A DNA stretch of 64,000 nucleotides from Streptomonospora sp. PA3 (lineage in GTDB: Bacteria; Actinomycetota; Actinomycetes; Streptosporangiales; Streptosporangiaceae), in the NCBI RefSeq assembly GCF_009728995.1, contig NZ_VTZW01000019.1, positions 411,983 through 475,982 on the forward strand, read 5' to 3'. The notes under the pieces are model-generated. The model worked only from the letters and a program-made list of their open reading frames with translations. It was not told where the DNA came from and made no database searches. Of this stretch, positions 1 to 11,894 are shown one piece after another (the first letter of the stretch is position 1; each line of letters opens with the position of its first letter). A program made the position numbers and the translations under genes.

Positions 1-3279
<3,279 letters not shown>

Positions 3280-3404
3280 GTCGGCTCACCCCTGCTCGTT
3301 CACCGGTTGGATGTCCTGGCCGCATGCGCGCCGGGCGGACTGCCGCGGGACAGGCGCGTCGGCGGTGGCATGCGGCCGCCGGAGCAGCGGCGCACCGCGG
3401 ATTC

Positions 3405-3450
3405 CGGTGATCATTTCCACGAAAACGATCATTGCGCGGATAATGATCTT
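3405..3450. promoter_or_regulatory. GATCATT repeat cluster upstream of the PKS gene
   Basis: Three copies of the heptamer GATCATT occur here: 3409-3415 and 3427-3433 in direct orientation, and 3442-3448 as the complement AATGATC. The last two form an inverted repeat with an 8-bp spacer. The surroundings are AT-richer than average. The cluster lies about 130-170 bp upstream of the PKS GTG start, so a regulator operator is plausible. The regulator is unknown. The rest of the 3280-3850 gap shows no convincing gene. Confidence 0.4.
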
Positions 3451-3851
3451 TCCGGCGGCCCCGCTGTTCGGTCGGAGGCGCCCGCCGTCAGCGGCGGCGC
3501 GTTCCTGCCGTCCGCATTCCGGGCGCACCGCGGGTGCGCCCCCGTGGGCAGGCGGAATTCCCCCCGGGGCGGATTCGGCGAGCGGGGTGCGGACGGTCGG
3601 CGAATGACGTGCCCTGTGCCATGTCGAAAGCCCCGAAGTTCGGCGAGGGGGGATGGAAATCGGCAAACCGCCCACTGGAGACATCTACCCCAGAAAGCAC
3701 ATGATTCCACTTAGGCGGCAACACAGAGAGATCGTAACGTCAACCTATATGCGGGGCAACAGCACCTCAATTTCGGACATCAGCGACGACTGAGCACGAT
3801 GTTAATGGTGAAATCCGTGGTGGGAATGGCGCGGATGTGGCACACGAACAG

Positions 3852-3891
3852 CCCGATCCGGGAGCCTCGCTGCTGAGGCTCCCGGATCGGG
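3852..3891 (-). terminator. Terminator hairpin of the conservon operon
   Basis: A perfect 17-bp inverted repeat (arms 3852-3868 and 3875-3891) flanks a 6-nt loop. It starts 28 nt after the stop codon of the monooxygenase gene. It lacks a T-tract, which is usual in GC-rich actinobacteria, and is best read as the transcription end of the cvn operon. Confidence 0.8.
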
Positions 3892-3918
3892 TATCTGTCT
3901 GGGGATTCGGGCGGCGCG

Positions 3919-5178
3919 CTAACCCTCGCCGTGGGCGGCCGCTACCTCCTGCAGGTAGGCGCGGGCCAACTCGGGGTCGTAGAGCCAGTTCTCGAAGTCC
4001 GGCGGATAGTCCCACCCCTGGATCCAGCGGTCGCCGATCTGCGGGTAGGCCGCCGAGGCGCCGAGCAGCTCCTGGAAGTGCGGGGGCAGCTCCTGGTCCC
4101 ACAGCGTGGAGTTGAGCTCGGCGAAGCGCTGCACCGGCAGCCCGTACTCCCAGAAGCGCTCGAAGGCTCCGGCGAGGAACTCCGCGTCGAACGGGCGGTC
4201 GCCGTGCTCGATGATGCTCTGCAGGTAGCTGCGCGCGCACCGGGTGGAGTGGTTCCAGCCCTGGCCCACGAACGGGTCCATGGTGATCACCACGTCGGCG
4301 ATGCCCAGCACCAGCCCGCCCGAGGGCAGCACGCCCACGGGGTTGCGCACCTGCGGGGTCAGGTATTCCACCAGCGTGCTGCTGCCGTCGATCAGCGCGG
4401 CGTCCTTCACCCGCTCGAAGTACTCCGGCGCGTACTTGCGCAGCAGCTCCTGCATCCGCCGCCACTGCTCGTCGGGACGGGGCCGGTCGGGCCAGGCGTC
4501 CATGGGACCGCCGCGCTTGTCGCCGAGGAACAGCGAGTGGCACGGGCCGTCGGCGGTCAGGAACGGCACGAAGATCATGTTGCCGGCGTCGGCCGTGGAC
4601 GCCGCCCAGCCGATGTTCTCGCTCTCGCCGGGCGGGGGCGCCACGTCGTAGACGTGGGCCTGGGCCACCACCCGCGGCCGGGCGCCGCTGAAGCGGCTGG
4701 AGTCGGCGTCGAACAGGGCGCCCAGCTCACCGTGGCCCACGGCGACCACGATCAGGTCGAACATCCGCGAGAAGTAGTCGAGGTCGGTGAGCGTGACGCC
4801 GTGGATGACGACCTTGCCGCCGGAGTCCTCGAAGTACTCCAGCCAGTCGGCCATCTTGACCCGCCGGTCGATGGAGACGGTGTAGCGGTTGCCCTTTCCG
4901 GTCCTGCCCTTGAGCGTCGCCGGCTGCGACGGCGTCGGATAGAGGTGGATCTTGAACTCCTCTATCCGCGGCGCCTGGCCGCTCCAGAAGTCCAGGTGCA
5001 ACTCGCGTTCGTACTCCAGGGCGGTCGGGAACGTCATCTGGGTGATGGCCGGGCGGCCGGTGCGGATCTCCAGCGAGCTCTGCCCGGTGATCACGGTGAC
5101 GTCGTAGCCGTGGCTGAGCAGCCCGTGGGCCAGGTGGAGGCCCGAGTGCCCTGCGCCGACGATGAGGATCTTGCGCAT
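3919..5178 (-). CDS. Styrene-monooxygenase-like FAD-dependent monooxygenase
   Basis: The 419-aa product opens with the Rossmann FAD motif GAGHSGLHLA. It matches the StyA/group E flavoprotein monooxygenase family in length and in motifs such as DPFVGQGWN near residue 303, a late FAD-contact region. Group E enzymes use FADH2 from a separate reductase to epoxidise or hydroxylate aromatic and indole-like substrates. The substrate here is unknown and no reductase is visible nearby. The gene follows the GTPase gene by 60 bp on the same strand, with an AGAAGGA ribosome site before the ATG, so it probably belongs to the conservon operon. Conservons often carry P450 genes at this position, and a flavin monooxygenase is a notable substitute. 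Confidence 0.85.
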   Translation of the reverse strand: MRKILIVGAGHSGLHLAHGLLSHGYDVTVITGQSSLEIRTGRPAITQMTFPTALEYERELHLDFWSGQAPRIEEFKIHLYPTPSQPATLKGRTGKGNRYTVSIDRRVKMADWLEYFEDSGGKVVIHGVTLTDLDYFSRMFDLIVVAVGHGELGALFDADSSRFSGARPRVVAQAHVYDVAPPPGESENIGWAASTADAGNMIFVPFLTADGPCHSLFLGDKRGGPMDAWPDRPRPDEQWRRMQELLRKYAPEYFERVKDAALIDGSSTLVEYLTPQVRNPVGVLPSGGLVLGIADVVITMDPFVGQGWNHSTRCARSYLQSIIEHGDRPFDAEFLAGAFERFWEYGLPVQRFAELNSTLWDQELPPHFQELLGASAAYPQIGDRWIQGWDYPPDFENWLYDPELARAYLQEVAAAHGEG

Positions 5179-5238
5179 CTGAGTTGTCCTTCTCGGGGAG
5201 TCTGCGGTGTGCGCATGCCGCGGCGGGCCGCGCGGCGG

Positions 5239-5835
5239 TCACCCGACCGGCGCGGCGACCGGGCTGTTCGACAGCGCGTACCTGAGCAGCGTCTTGAGCA
5301 CGGTGCCGCCCGAGGAGCGGTCGCGCGCGTCGAAGTCGACAATGGGCACGCTGGCGCTCACCTCCAGCGCCTCGCGGATCTGGTCGGCCGTGTACTCCAG
5401 TCGGCCGTCGAACCTGTTCATCGCCACGATGTAGGGGATGCGCCGGTTGGTCTCGAAGTAGTCGACGGCCTCGAAGCTGTCGGCCAGCCGGCGGCAGTCC
5501 ACGACCACCACCGCGCCCACGGCGCCGCGCACGAGGTCGTCCCACATGAACCAGAAGCGGGTCTGGCCCGGGGTGCCGAACATGTACAGGATCAGCTGCT
5601 GGTCCACGGTGATGCGGCCGAAGTCCATGGCCACGGTGGTGGTGACCTTCTGCGGCGTGGCCGAGGTGTCGTCGTGGCCGACGCTCGCCTCGGTCATGAC
5701 CGCCTCGGTGGTCACCGCGGGGATCTCGGAGACCGAGCCGACCAGGGTCGTCTTCCCCGCTCCGAAACCGCCGGCGATGACGATCTTGGTCGACATCTTG
5801 GTGGGGATGTCACTGGAAAAGTCGTTCGAGACCAC
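5239..5835 (-). CDS. cvnD: Conservon Ras-like GTPase CvnD
   Basis: The 198-aa protein has a P-loop GGFGAGKTT, a switch/G3 region around MDFGRI, and NRFD as the G4 guanine-specificity motif. It belongs to the MglA-like/CvnD (ATP-GTP binding) family. The GTG start at 5835 is preceded by GAGAGG and overlaps the end of cvnC by 26 nt, which suggests translational coupling. CvnD proteins form a membrane-associated complex with CvnA-C that resembles eukaryotic heterotrimeric G-protein signalling. A shorter start at the internal Met (5796) is possible. Confidence 0.93.
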   Translation of the reverse strand: MVSNDFSSDIPTKMSTKIVIAGGFGAGKTTLVGSVSEIPAVTTEAVMTEASVGHDDTSATPQKVTTTVAMDFGRITVDQQLILYMFGTPGQTRFWFMWDDLVRGAVGAVVVVDCRRLADSFEAVDYFETNRRIPYIVAMNRFDGRLEYTADQIREALEVSASVPIVDFDARDRSSGGTVLKTLLRYALSNSPVAAPVG

Positions 5836-6169
5836 GAAGCGCCCTCTCGAGAACCTGGTTTTCGGACGGGCTGTTGCCCGTGATGGTGGGGTGGATGTAG
5901 ACGAGTCCCAGCTCGGCGAGATCGCTCAGCAGCACCTGGGTGACACCCAGCGGGATCTTCAGCTCCGCCGAGACCTCGGCGACCGAACGCGTCTCCCGGC
6001 ACAGCCGGTAGATCCGCTGCGACTCGGGCATGAGTTTCGCGGGAGCGTCGGTGCTGGGGTCGGCGGTGGAGACGAGCGTCTGCACCATGAGGGGATGGCG
6101 TGATCTGGTCCGCCCGCCCGTGAACGTGTAGGGGCGGATGCGTGAGCCCCTTCGCTTGCGGTAGCTCAT
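5810..6169 (-). CDS. cvnC: Conservon DUF742 protein CvnC
   Basis: The 119-aa protein has the family hallmark RPYTFTGGRT near its N-terminus. It also has a winged-helix-like segment (SVAEVSAELKIPLGVTQVLL) and the C-terminal motif LERALRGLERL. DUF742 proteins are the third component of conservons. The ATG at 6169 is chosen because GAAGAGG lies about 10 nt upstream. The reading frame is open further upstream, but that part is antisense or alternative-frame to cvnB. The biochemical role is unproven; scaffold or adaptor functions have been proposed for the family. Confidence 0.9.
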   Translation of the reverse strand: MSYRKRRGSRIRPYTFTGGRTRSRHPLMVQTLVSTADPSTDAPAKLMPESQRIYRLCRETRSVAEVSAELKIPLGVTQVLLSDLAELGLVYIHPTITGNSPSENQVLERALRGLERLFQ

Positions 6170-6219
6170 GACTGTGGCAACCTCTTCATTCGCTCCCGGC
6201 CTGCCCGGCCGTGGGCCTG

Positions 6220-6645
6220 TCAGTTCCCGATCACGTCGCGCAGCTCTGAGCGCAGCTGCGGCGTGAGGGCGTGGCCGACGTTCTCCACCAGCCGGGTCAT
6301 CTGGTAGGCGACGATCTTCATGTCCGCCGTGGGCGCGGTGAGCACCGCCAGGCAGGAGCCGTCGCTGATGGACATGACGAACAGGTGGCCGTGCTGCATG
6401 CGCACGATCAGCTGCTCGCACTCGCCTTTGGCGAAGAGCTTGGCCCCGCCGACCGCCAGGCTGTGCATGCCGCTGGCGATGGCGGCGAGCTGCTCGGCGT
6501 GCTCCTCGGGGAAGTCCCGGGAGGAGGTCAGGACGAGGCCGTCGGAGGAGACGACGACGGCATGGTCGACGCCGGGTACGTCGGAGACGAAGTTGGAGAT
6601 CAGCCAGGTGAAGTTCTCTGCGGTGACGCTCAGCTGGTCGCTCAT
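6220..6645 (-). CDS. cvnB: Conservon roadblock/LC7 protein CvnB
   Basis: The 141-aa protein is a single roadblock/LC7 domain, with the characteristic DVPGVDHAVVVSSDGLVL strand pair and FVMSISDGSCLAVL core. Roadblock proteins of this family act as regulators of the cognate small GTPase, comparable to MglB acting on MglA, although GAP activity is not established for conservons. It sits between cvnA and cvnC on the same strand, with short spacings. Confidence 0.93.
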   Translation of the reverse strand: MSDQLSVTAENFTWLISNFVSDVPGVDHAVVVSSDGLVLTSSRDFPEEHAEQLAAIASGMHSLAVGGAKLFAKGECEQLIVRMQHGHLFVMSISDGSCLAVLTAPTADMKIVAYQMTRLVENVGHALTPQLRSELRDVIGN

Positions 6646-6721
6646 GGGTTGTTCTGCCTCTCGCTAGGCGTGCGGGGGGAGATTCGGTGCCTGGGCGCAT
6701 GCGGCGCGGCGCGGCGGCGGC

Positions 6722-8098
6722 TCACGGGGCCTCCTCGCCGCCGCCCTCGCGGGTGGCGGCGCGCTCCCCCTCCATGAACCCGTCCAGCTCGTCGCGGATC
6801 CGCTCGGCCCGGTCGCCGGGGGTCTCGGCGGGTGCGGGAGCGGCGGCGGGCTGCTGGGCGGCCATCATGCGCAGCGGCGACCCGTGCGCGGCGCTGCGGC
6901 GGGGCAGGCCGGCGGCGGTGTAGGAGGAGGAGTCGGCGGCGCCGTCCTGATCCGCGGCGCCGCCGGTCGGGGCGCGATGGGCTCCGGCGTGGTGCGCGCC
7001 CGCCGACTGCCGGCCCGCGGCGGCAGCCGCCTCCGCCATCGCCGGCGCGGCCTGGGCCGGCACGGCCGCCGGCACACCCGACTGGGGAACCGGCCCGGTG
7101 GCGCTGAGCAGCGACGCGGGGACGACCGTGTAGGCGTTGACGCCGCGGAACGCCCGCGCCTCCAACTGCACCCGCAGGCCGTGGCGGTGGGCGATCCGGC
7201 TGGCGACGTAGAGCCCCATGTGCCGCATCACGCGCTTGTCCAGGACGGGCGTGCCCGCCAGGCGGGTGTTGATGTCGGCCAACTGGTCCTGGGGGATGCC
7301 GATCCCCTCGTCCTCGACCACCACCAGCAGCCCGCCCTCCGACATGAGCTGGCCGCTGATGACCACCTGGGCGTGATCGGGCGAGTGGTTGGTGGCGTTG
7401 TCGAGCAGTTCGGCCAGCAGGTGGCTGAGGTCGTCGGCGACCTCGCCGGCGATGAACCTGTCGGGCAGGCGGCCGATCTGCACGCGGCTGTAGTTCTTGA
7501 TCTCGGAGGTGGCGGCGCGGGCCACGTCGAGCAGGGCCACCGGCTCCACGCCGGAGTCGTCGCTCTCCTGGTCGGCCAGCACGAGCAGGTTCTCGCCGTT
7601 GCGCCGCATGCGGGTGGCCAGGTTGTCGATCTCGAACAGCTTGGCCAGCAGGTCGGGGTCTTCGGTGGAGTCCTCCAGGCTGCCGACGATGTCCAGCAGC
7701 GACTCCACCATGGTCAGGTCGCGCACCGCCAGGCCGGCCAGCGCCTCGGTGAGCAGCCCGGGGTCCGGGGAGGGATCGGGCGGCGGGGCCGGCGGCCCCC
7801 ACGCGGGCTGCTGCCACGACCGGGCTGGGTGGGCGCCGTTGCCGGCGAACGACGCGGCATAGGCGCCGGGTCGGGAGTGGCCGCCCGCGTCCGGCCACCG
7901 GGGGTCGGGCGCGCCGGAGGCGGCCGGGAAGTGCGGGGGCGCCGGAAGGGCCCGGGGGGCGGGGGGCGCCGCTCTGCGGCGCAGCCCAAGGCGGCGCAGC
8001 AGCCGCCGGAAGGGGCCTTCGCGGGCGGGGCCGCTGCCGTCTGCGGTCATGGCCGGCGGTCGGCCGTCGGAGCCTGGCGGTGAGGGCGGCTGCACCAC
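6722..8098 (-). CDS. cvnA: Conservon sensor histidine-kinase-like ATPase CvnA
   Basis: The protein has a GHKL-type ATPase core: the N box ELLDNATNHSP (about residues 240-250) and the G1 box VEDEGIGIP. A DHp-like helical segment precedes it, and both termini are long, low-complexity and rich in Ala, Pro and Gly. I place the start at the GTG at 8098 (458 aa) because GAGGAGG ends 6 nt upstream. An ATG at 8050 gives a shorter form with no Shine-Dalgarno. Unlike many CvnA proteins, no clear transmembrane segments are visible. It probably heads the cvnA-B-C-D-monooxygenase operon. The phosphoacceptor His is not obvious, as is common in CvnA. Confidence 0.88.
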   Translation of the reverse strand: MVQPPSPPGSDGRPPAMTADGSGPAREGPFRRLLRRLGLRRRAAPPAPRALPAPPHFPAASGAPDPRWPDAGGHSRPGAYAASFAGNGAHPARSWQQPAWGPPAPPPDPSPDPGLLTEALAGLAVRDLTMVESLLDIVGSLEDSTEDPDLLAKLFEIDNLATRMRRNGENLLVLADQESDDSGVEPVALLDVARAATSEIKNYSRVQIGRLPDRFIAGEVADDLSHLLAELLDNATNHSPDHAQVVISGQLMSEGGLLVVVEDEGIGIPQDQLADINTRLAGTPVLDKRVMRHMGLYVASRIAHRHGLRVQLEARAFRGVNAYTVVPASLLSATGPVPQSGVPAAVPAQAAPAMAEAAAAAGRQSAGAHHAGAHRAPTGGAADQDGAADSSSYTAAGLPRRSAAHGSPLRMMAAQQPAAAPAPAETPGDRAERIRDELDGFMEGERAATREGGGEEAP

Positions 8099-8698
8099 AA
8101 CACGCCTCCTCGAATCGTATTGGGGGGACGGAGTTGCCGACCAGCGGGAACGGACCGAAAGAAGCGGCGGACCGCGCTGTTCGCACCAAGGCGTGGTCGC
8201 CTGCCGCAGCACCTTTCGGTGCGCCCCGACCGGGGAATTCACCGTGGAACTCGCACCGGCGGCGGGGAAACCGCGGCGGCACTCGGACCCTGGACAGGGA
8301 ATCCCTTGATCGGACGGAAAATTCGCGTGAATCAGGTTTTACGCAGGTCTCATTTTCGGAGATCAGCCAATGATCGACCGAATCAACGGCGAGCCTAGCA
8401 AAGGGCGTCTACGGAAACAGGGAATCCCGGAAAACGCCGTGAAGATACGCCCGGAGACCATTCTGCGTCGAATGGGCGCACGGATGCGCGATGACCGCTT
8501 CCTGTCGGCTTCGCCGGAATAAAGCGCTATCACCGAATGAAGAGGTTCGCTCTCGCGGGGGCACGGAGTCCCACTGGGGACCTTGGGCCGTGCGCGGTGA
8601 GTCGCCGCCGTACAGCGCGGGGCCCGGCACCGCTCTCGCCGCGCCCTCGCCGGTGCGGCCCGCTCGGGCTTCCGGGCAGGCCTCCGCCAGCGGGCTAC
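8099..8698. other. Intergenic region upstream of the conservon
   Basis: No convincing gene is present. The part nearest cvnA carries its ribosome site and must contain the operon promoter. Bases around 8310-8410 are AT-richer than the surroundings. Short open frames here lack coding signatures. Confidence 0.5.
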
Positions 8699-9080
8699 GT
8701 CCTGTTCAAGAACCCGGTCACCACAGGAGGTTGCGGCAATGGGGCCGAGATGCGCGGAGCGCTGTGCGCCGGCTTGCCGCCGAGCGCACGACGCACCTTC
8801 ACGCCGGAGGCCCGCCACCCGTGGTGCGGCTCCAGCTGGGAAGGACTGCGTGCGCTCGGCGGCCAGGAAACAGGTGACGCGCAGCGTCTCCGCTGGGGTG
8901 GCGGCGGGCTGACGGGCGGGCACGTGACGCGCAGCGTCTCCGTTGGGGTGGTGGCGGGCTGACGGGCGGGCGGATCGCGCTACGCGAGACGCACCCATTG
9001 CCGCAACCCCGATGGCGGCCGCCCCAGGTGGTATCCGGTGGGTTCCTGGAAGCGGCGCCCCCGCCGTTCTTAAACAGGAC
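8699..9080. mobile_element. MITE-like or decayed insertion-sequence element (382 bp)
   Basis: The ends are a 15-bp terminal inverted repeat, GTCCTGTTCAAGAAC (8699-8713) and its complement at 9066-9080 (14 of 15 match). CTA lies immediately outside the right end, and CTAC lies outside the left end with one base between, so a short CTA target duplication is possible. A second, perfect 15-bp inverted repeat (8729-8743 and 8994-9008, GGTTGCGGCAATGGG) is nested inside. There is no transposase frame. The interior holds a 50-bp tandem duplication. The right end abuts the stop codon of the LacI gene. IS5-type elements make short CTA-like duplications, but the family is not proven. Confidence 0.55.
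8874..8970. repeat. Tandem duplication, ~50-bp unit, two copies
   Basis: Copy 1 (8874-8923) and copy 2 (8924-8970) both begin GTGACGCGCAGCGTCTCCG and differ at only two positions over about 47 bp. They lie inside the MITE-like element. Confidence 0.85.
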
Positions 9081-10127
9081 CTAGGGCCGGTAGGCGGCCG
9101 TGGAGCCGCGGACGACCAGCTCCGGGGCGAAGCGCAGCCGCTCGTGGTGGTGTTCCTGGTCGTTGAGCTCCGACAGCAGCAGCTCCATCGCCGCGCGGCC
9201 CAGCTCGTACTTGGGCTGGGCGACGGTGGTCAGGCCCGGATGCACCAGCGCGGCCAGGTTGACGTCGTCGTAGCCCACCACCGACAGGTCTCCCGGCGCG
9301 CTGAGGCCGCGTTCCCCCAGGCCCTTGAGGACGCCCACGGCCAGCTGGTCGTTGGTGCAGAACACCGCCTGCGGGCGGCGCCGGGGTCCTCCCGCCAGCA
9401 CCTCCTCGACCGCCTTCTCCCCCGACTCGGCGTTGAGCTGGGCGGTGCGGATGACGCGCACCGCCCGGTCGGGGTCGCCCCCGGACTCGGCGACCGCGGC
9501 GCGCAGGCCCTCCAGCCGGGTGCGGCACTGCTCCAGCTCGGCCGGGCCGCTGAGGTAGGTGATCCGCTCGTGGCCGAGGTTGATCAGATGCCGGCCCGCC
9601 GCCATGCCGCCTGCGTGGTTGTCCACCGACACGCTGCACGCGGTTTCGGCCGAGACGTCGCCGCGGTCCAGCAGTACACCCGGAACCCCCTGCTTGCGCA
9701 GCCACAGCAGGTCGGTGGTGTCGCCGTCGACGGGCATGATGACGGCCCCGGCGGCGCGCTGCTCGGCCAGCAGCCGGATGGAGCGGCGCTGGCGCGCGGC
9801 CTGTTCGGCGGAGTTGAGCAGCACCACGGCCAGGCCCTCCTCGCCGGCGGTGTCCTCCACCCCGCGTGCGACCTCGGCGAAGAAGGGGTTGGTGACGTCG
9901 AGGACGAGCAGGCCCACCGAGTCGCTGCGCCCGGATCGCAGGCTCCGGCCCGAGGAGTTGCGTACGTAGTCGAGCTCCTGGACCGCGCGCTCGACGCGGC
10001 GCCGGGTGGACTCGGCGACGCGCTCGGGGCGGTTCAGGACGTTGGAGACGGTGCCGGGCGACACCCCGGCGCGGGCGGCCACGTCGTTGATGCCGACGGG
10101 GCGCCTGGGGCCTTCGGACGAGGACAA
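9081..10127 (-). CDS. LacI-family repressor of the rhamnose locus
   Basis: The 348-aa protein has the N-terminal LacI helix-turn-helix (GINDVAARAGVSPGTVSNVLN, residues 12-32), the hinge, and a periplasmic-binding-protein-like effector domain (VGLLVLDVTNPFF onward, ending in the VVGYDD region). It is divergent to the ABC importer and the rest of the L-rhamnose operon, so the effector is probably L-rhamnose or a catabolic intermediate. A CG-centred box (10183-10198) overlaps its own likely -35 element, which suggests autoregulation. Gene and operator pairing is inference from position. Confidence 0.9.
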   Translation of the reverse strand: MSSSEGPRRPVGINDVAARAGVSPGTVSNVLNRPERVAESTRRRVERAVQELDYVRNSSGRSLRSGRSDSVGLLVLDVTNPFFAEVARGVEDTAGEEGLAVVLLNSAEQAARQRRSIRLLAEQRAAGAVIMPVDGDTTDLLWLRKQGVPGVLLDRGDVSAETACSVSVDNHAGGMAAGRHLINLGHERITYLSGPAELEQCRTRLEGLRAAVAESGGDPDRAVRVIRTAQLNAESGEKAVEEVLAGGPRRRPQAVFCTNDQLAVGVLKGLGERGLSAPGDLSVVGYDDVNLAALVHPGLTTVAQPKYELGRAAMELLLSELNDQEHHHERLRFAPELVVRGSTAAYRP

Positions 10128-10182
10128 CGCTGCTTCTCCGCGGTGCTCGGGCGGCTCGTAGGCCGCTCATGATCACAGACCG

Positions 10183-10198
10183 ATTAAAACGTGTCAAT
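10183..10198 (-). promoter_or_regulatory. LacI-type operator overlapping the repressor promoter
   Basis: ATTAAAACGTGTCAAT is a CG-centred imperfect palindrome of the kind LacI proteins bind. On the minus strand it contains TTGACA (10197-10192), a good -35 element about 65-70 bp upstream of the repressor start. Confidence 0.6.
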
Positions 10199-10275
10199 GG
10201 CCATGTTGACATCTGACCACATCCGGCACGCGACCGCACTCGATTGCCCGATCGGGACGTTTCCGGGACACCCCC

Positions 10276-10329
10276 TTGACACGCCTCCTGTGACCCACCT
10301 AACGTCCGGCTTCATTGAAACGTTTTTTA
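10276..10329 (+). promoter_or_regulatory. Rhamnose operon promoter with downstream LacI-type operator
   Basis: TTGACA (10276-10281) and TAACGT (10300-10305) are separated by 18 bp and form a sigma70-like promoter. ATTGAAACGTTTTTTA (10314-10329) follows at about the expected transcription start. It is a CG-centred palindrome sharing ATT-AAACGT with the box at 10183-10198, so a repressor bound there would block initiation. Confidence 0.7.
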
Positions 10330-10373
10330 CGTGCGCCGCACCCCCGCGGCGCTCGATGAGTACGGAGGCCGCC

Positions 10374-11894
10374 GTGGACCATCACCCACCACCGGCTCCT
10401 CCGCTCCTGTCGCTGGTCGGCGTGTCGAAGTCCTTCGGGACGGTGCACGCCCTCCAGGACGTCTCCCTGGAGCTGCGTGGGGGCGAGATCCACGGGCTCT
10501 GCGGTGAGAACGGGGCGGGAAAGTCGACCCTGGTCAAGACCATCGCCGGGGTGCACCGCCCGGACGCCGGGCATGTCGAGGCCGAGGGCCGGGCGACCGC
10601 GTTCTCCGCCCCGGCCGACGCCCAGCGCGCCGGCGTCGCCGTCATCTACCAGGAGCCCACCCTGTTCCCCGATCTCTCGGTCGCGGAGAACATCTTCATG
10701 GGCCGCCAGCCGCTGGCACGCGGACGGCGCATCGACCGGCGGGCCATGCGCGAGGCCGCCGAGGGCCTCTTCGCCCGCCTGGGAGTGCGCATCGACCCCG
10801 ACCGCCCCGCCCGCGGGCTGTCCATCGCCGATCAGCAGCTGGTCGAGATCGCCAAGGCGATGTCCTTCGACGCGCGCGTACTGGTGATGGACGAGCCGAC
10901 CGCGGCGCTCTCCGGCGTCGAGGTCGAGCGGCTGTTCGCCGTGGCGCGCTCGCTGCGCGGCGACGGCGCGGCCGTGCTGTTCATCTCCCACCGCTTCGAC
11001 GAGATCTTCGCGCTGTGCGACCGCATCACCGTGATGCGCGACGGCCGCCACATCTCCACCGACCCCGTGGCCGAACTGACGGCCGGCGACCTCGTGCGCC
11101 GCATGGTGGGCCGCGAGGTCGCCACCCTCTTCCCCAAGCAGGACGTCGCCCCCGGCGAGACCGTGCTGGAGGTCGAGGGGCTCCACCGCGCCGGGGTCTT
11201 CGCCGACGTGGGCCTCTCGGTGCGCGCCGGCGAGATCGTGGCGCTGGCCGGGCTGGTCGGGGCCGGGCGCAGCGAAGTGGTGCGCGCCGTCTTCGGCGTC
11301 GACCGCTACGACTCCGGAACCGTGCGGGTGTCGGGCCGGCGGCTGCCTCCCGGCCGCCCCTCGGCCGCCATGGCCGCCGGAGTCGCCCTGGTGCCCGAGG
11401 ACCGCCGCCAGCAGGGCCTGGTCATGGAGATGTCCATCGAGCGCAACGCCACGCTGACGCGGCGCTGGTCGCTGAGCCGGCTGGGCCTGCTGCGCCGGCG
11501 CGACGAGGAGCGCGCGGCGGCCGAGTGGGCGCGGCGCCTGCAGCTGAAGGCCGGCCGGCTCTCCGACGCGGTGACCACCCTCTCCGGCGGCAACCAGCAG
11601 AAGGTCGTGCTGGCCAAGTGGCTGGCCACCGAACCGCGCCTGCTCATCGTGGACGAGCCCACCCGCGGCATCGACGTGGGCACCAAGGCGGAGGTGCACC
11701 GGCTGCTCTCGGAGCTGGCCGGGCAGGGCATCGCCGTGCTGATGGTGTCCAGCGAGCTGCCCGAGGTGCTCGGGATGGCCGACCGCGTGCTGGTCATGCA
11801 CGAAGGGCGCATCAGCGCCGAGCTCTCCCGCGACGAGGCCACCGAGGAGTCGGTGATGTACGCGGCGACGGGCCAGGAGGGCAGGGCGGCGTGA
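10374..11894 (+). CDS. rhaT: Rhamnose ABC importer, double ATPase subunit
   Basis: The product (about 506 aa) is a tandem ATPase of the RbsA/MglA/RhaT type for carbohydrate uptake 2 (CUT2) importers. The first domain has Walker [10 protein letters not shown], signature LSIADQQ and Walker [12 protein letters not shown]. The second has a degenerate P-loop (GLVGAGRSE), signature LSGGNQQK and Walker [13 protein letters not shown], which is the usual arrangement. I place the start at GTG 10374 because GGAGG lies 5 nt before it. An ATG at 10356 is possible. Rhamnose specificity is inferred from the operon; the symbol follows the Rhizobium rhaSTPQ nomenclature. Its stop overlaps the start of the next gene (GTGA). 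Confidence 0.9.
   Translation: MDHHPPPAPPLLSLVGVSKSFGTVHALQDVSLELRGGEIHGLCGENGAGKSTLVKTIAGVHRPDAGHVEAEGRATAFSAPADAQRAGVAVIYQEPTLFPDLSVAENIFMGRQPLARGRRIDRRAMREAAEGLFARLGVRIDPDRPARGLSIADQQLVEIAKAMSFDARVLVMDEPTAALSGVEVERLFAVARSLRGDGAAVLFISHRFDEIFALCDRITVMRDGRHISTDPVAELTAGDLVRRMVGREVATLFPKQDVAPGETVLEVEGLHRAGVFADVGLSVRAGEIVALAGLVGAGRSEVVRAVFGVDRYDSGTVRVSGRRLPPGRPSAAMAAGVALVPEDRRQQGLVMEMSIERNATLTRRWSLSRLGLLRRRDEERAAAEWARRLQLKAGRLSDAVTTLSGGNQQKVVLAKWLATEPRLLIVDEPTRGIDVGTKAEVHRLLSELAGQGIAVLMVSSELPEVLGMADRVLVMHEGRISAELSRDEATEESVMYAATGQEGRAA

Noticed and set aside
8363-8998. 211-codon minus-strand frame between cvnA and the LacI gene
   Set aside because: It is Arg/Ala-rich, crosses the inverted and tandem repeats of the MITE-like element, and has no domain or ribosome site.
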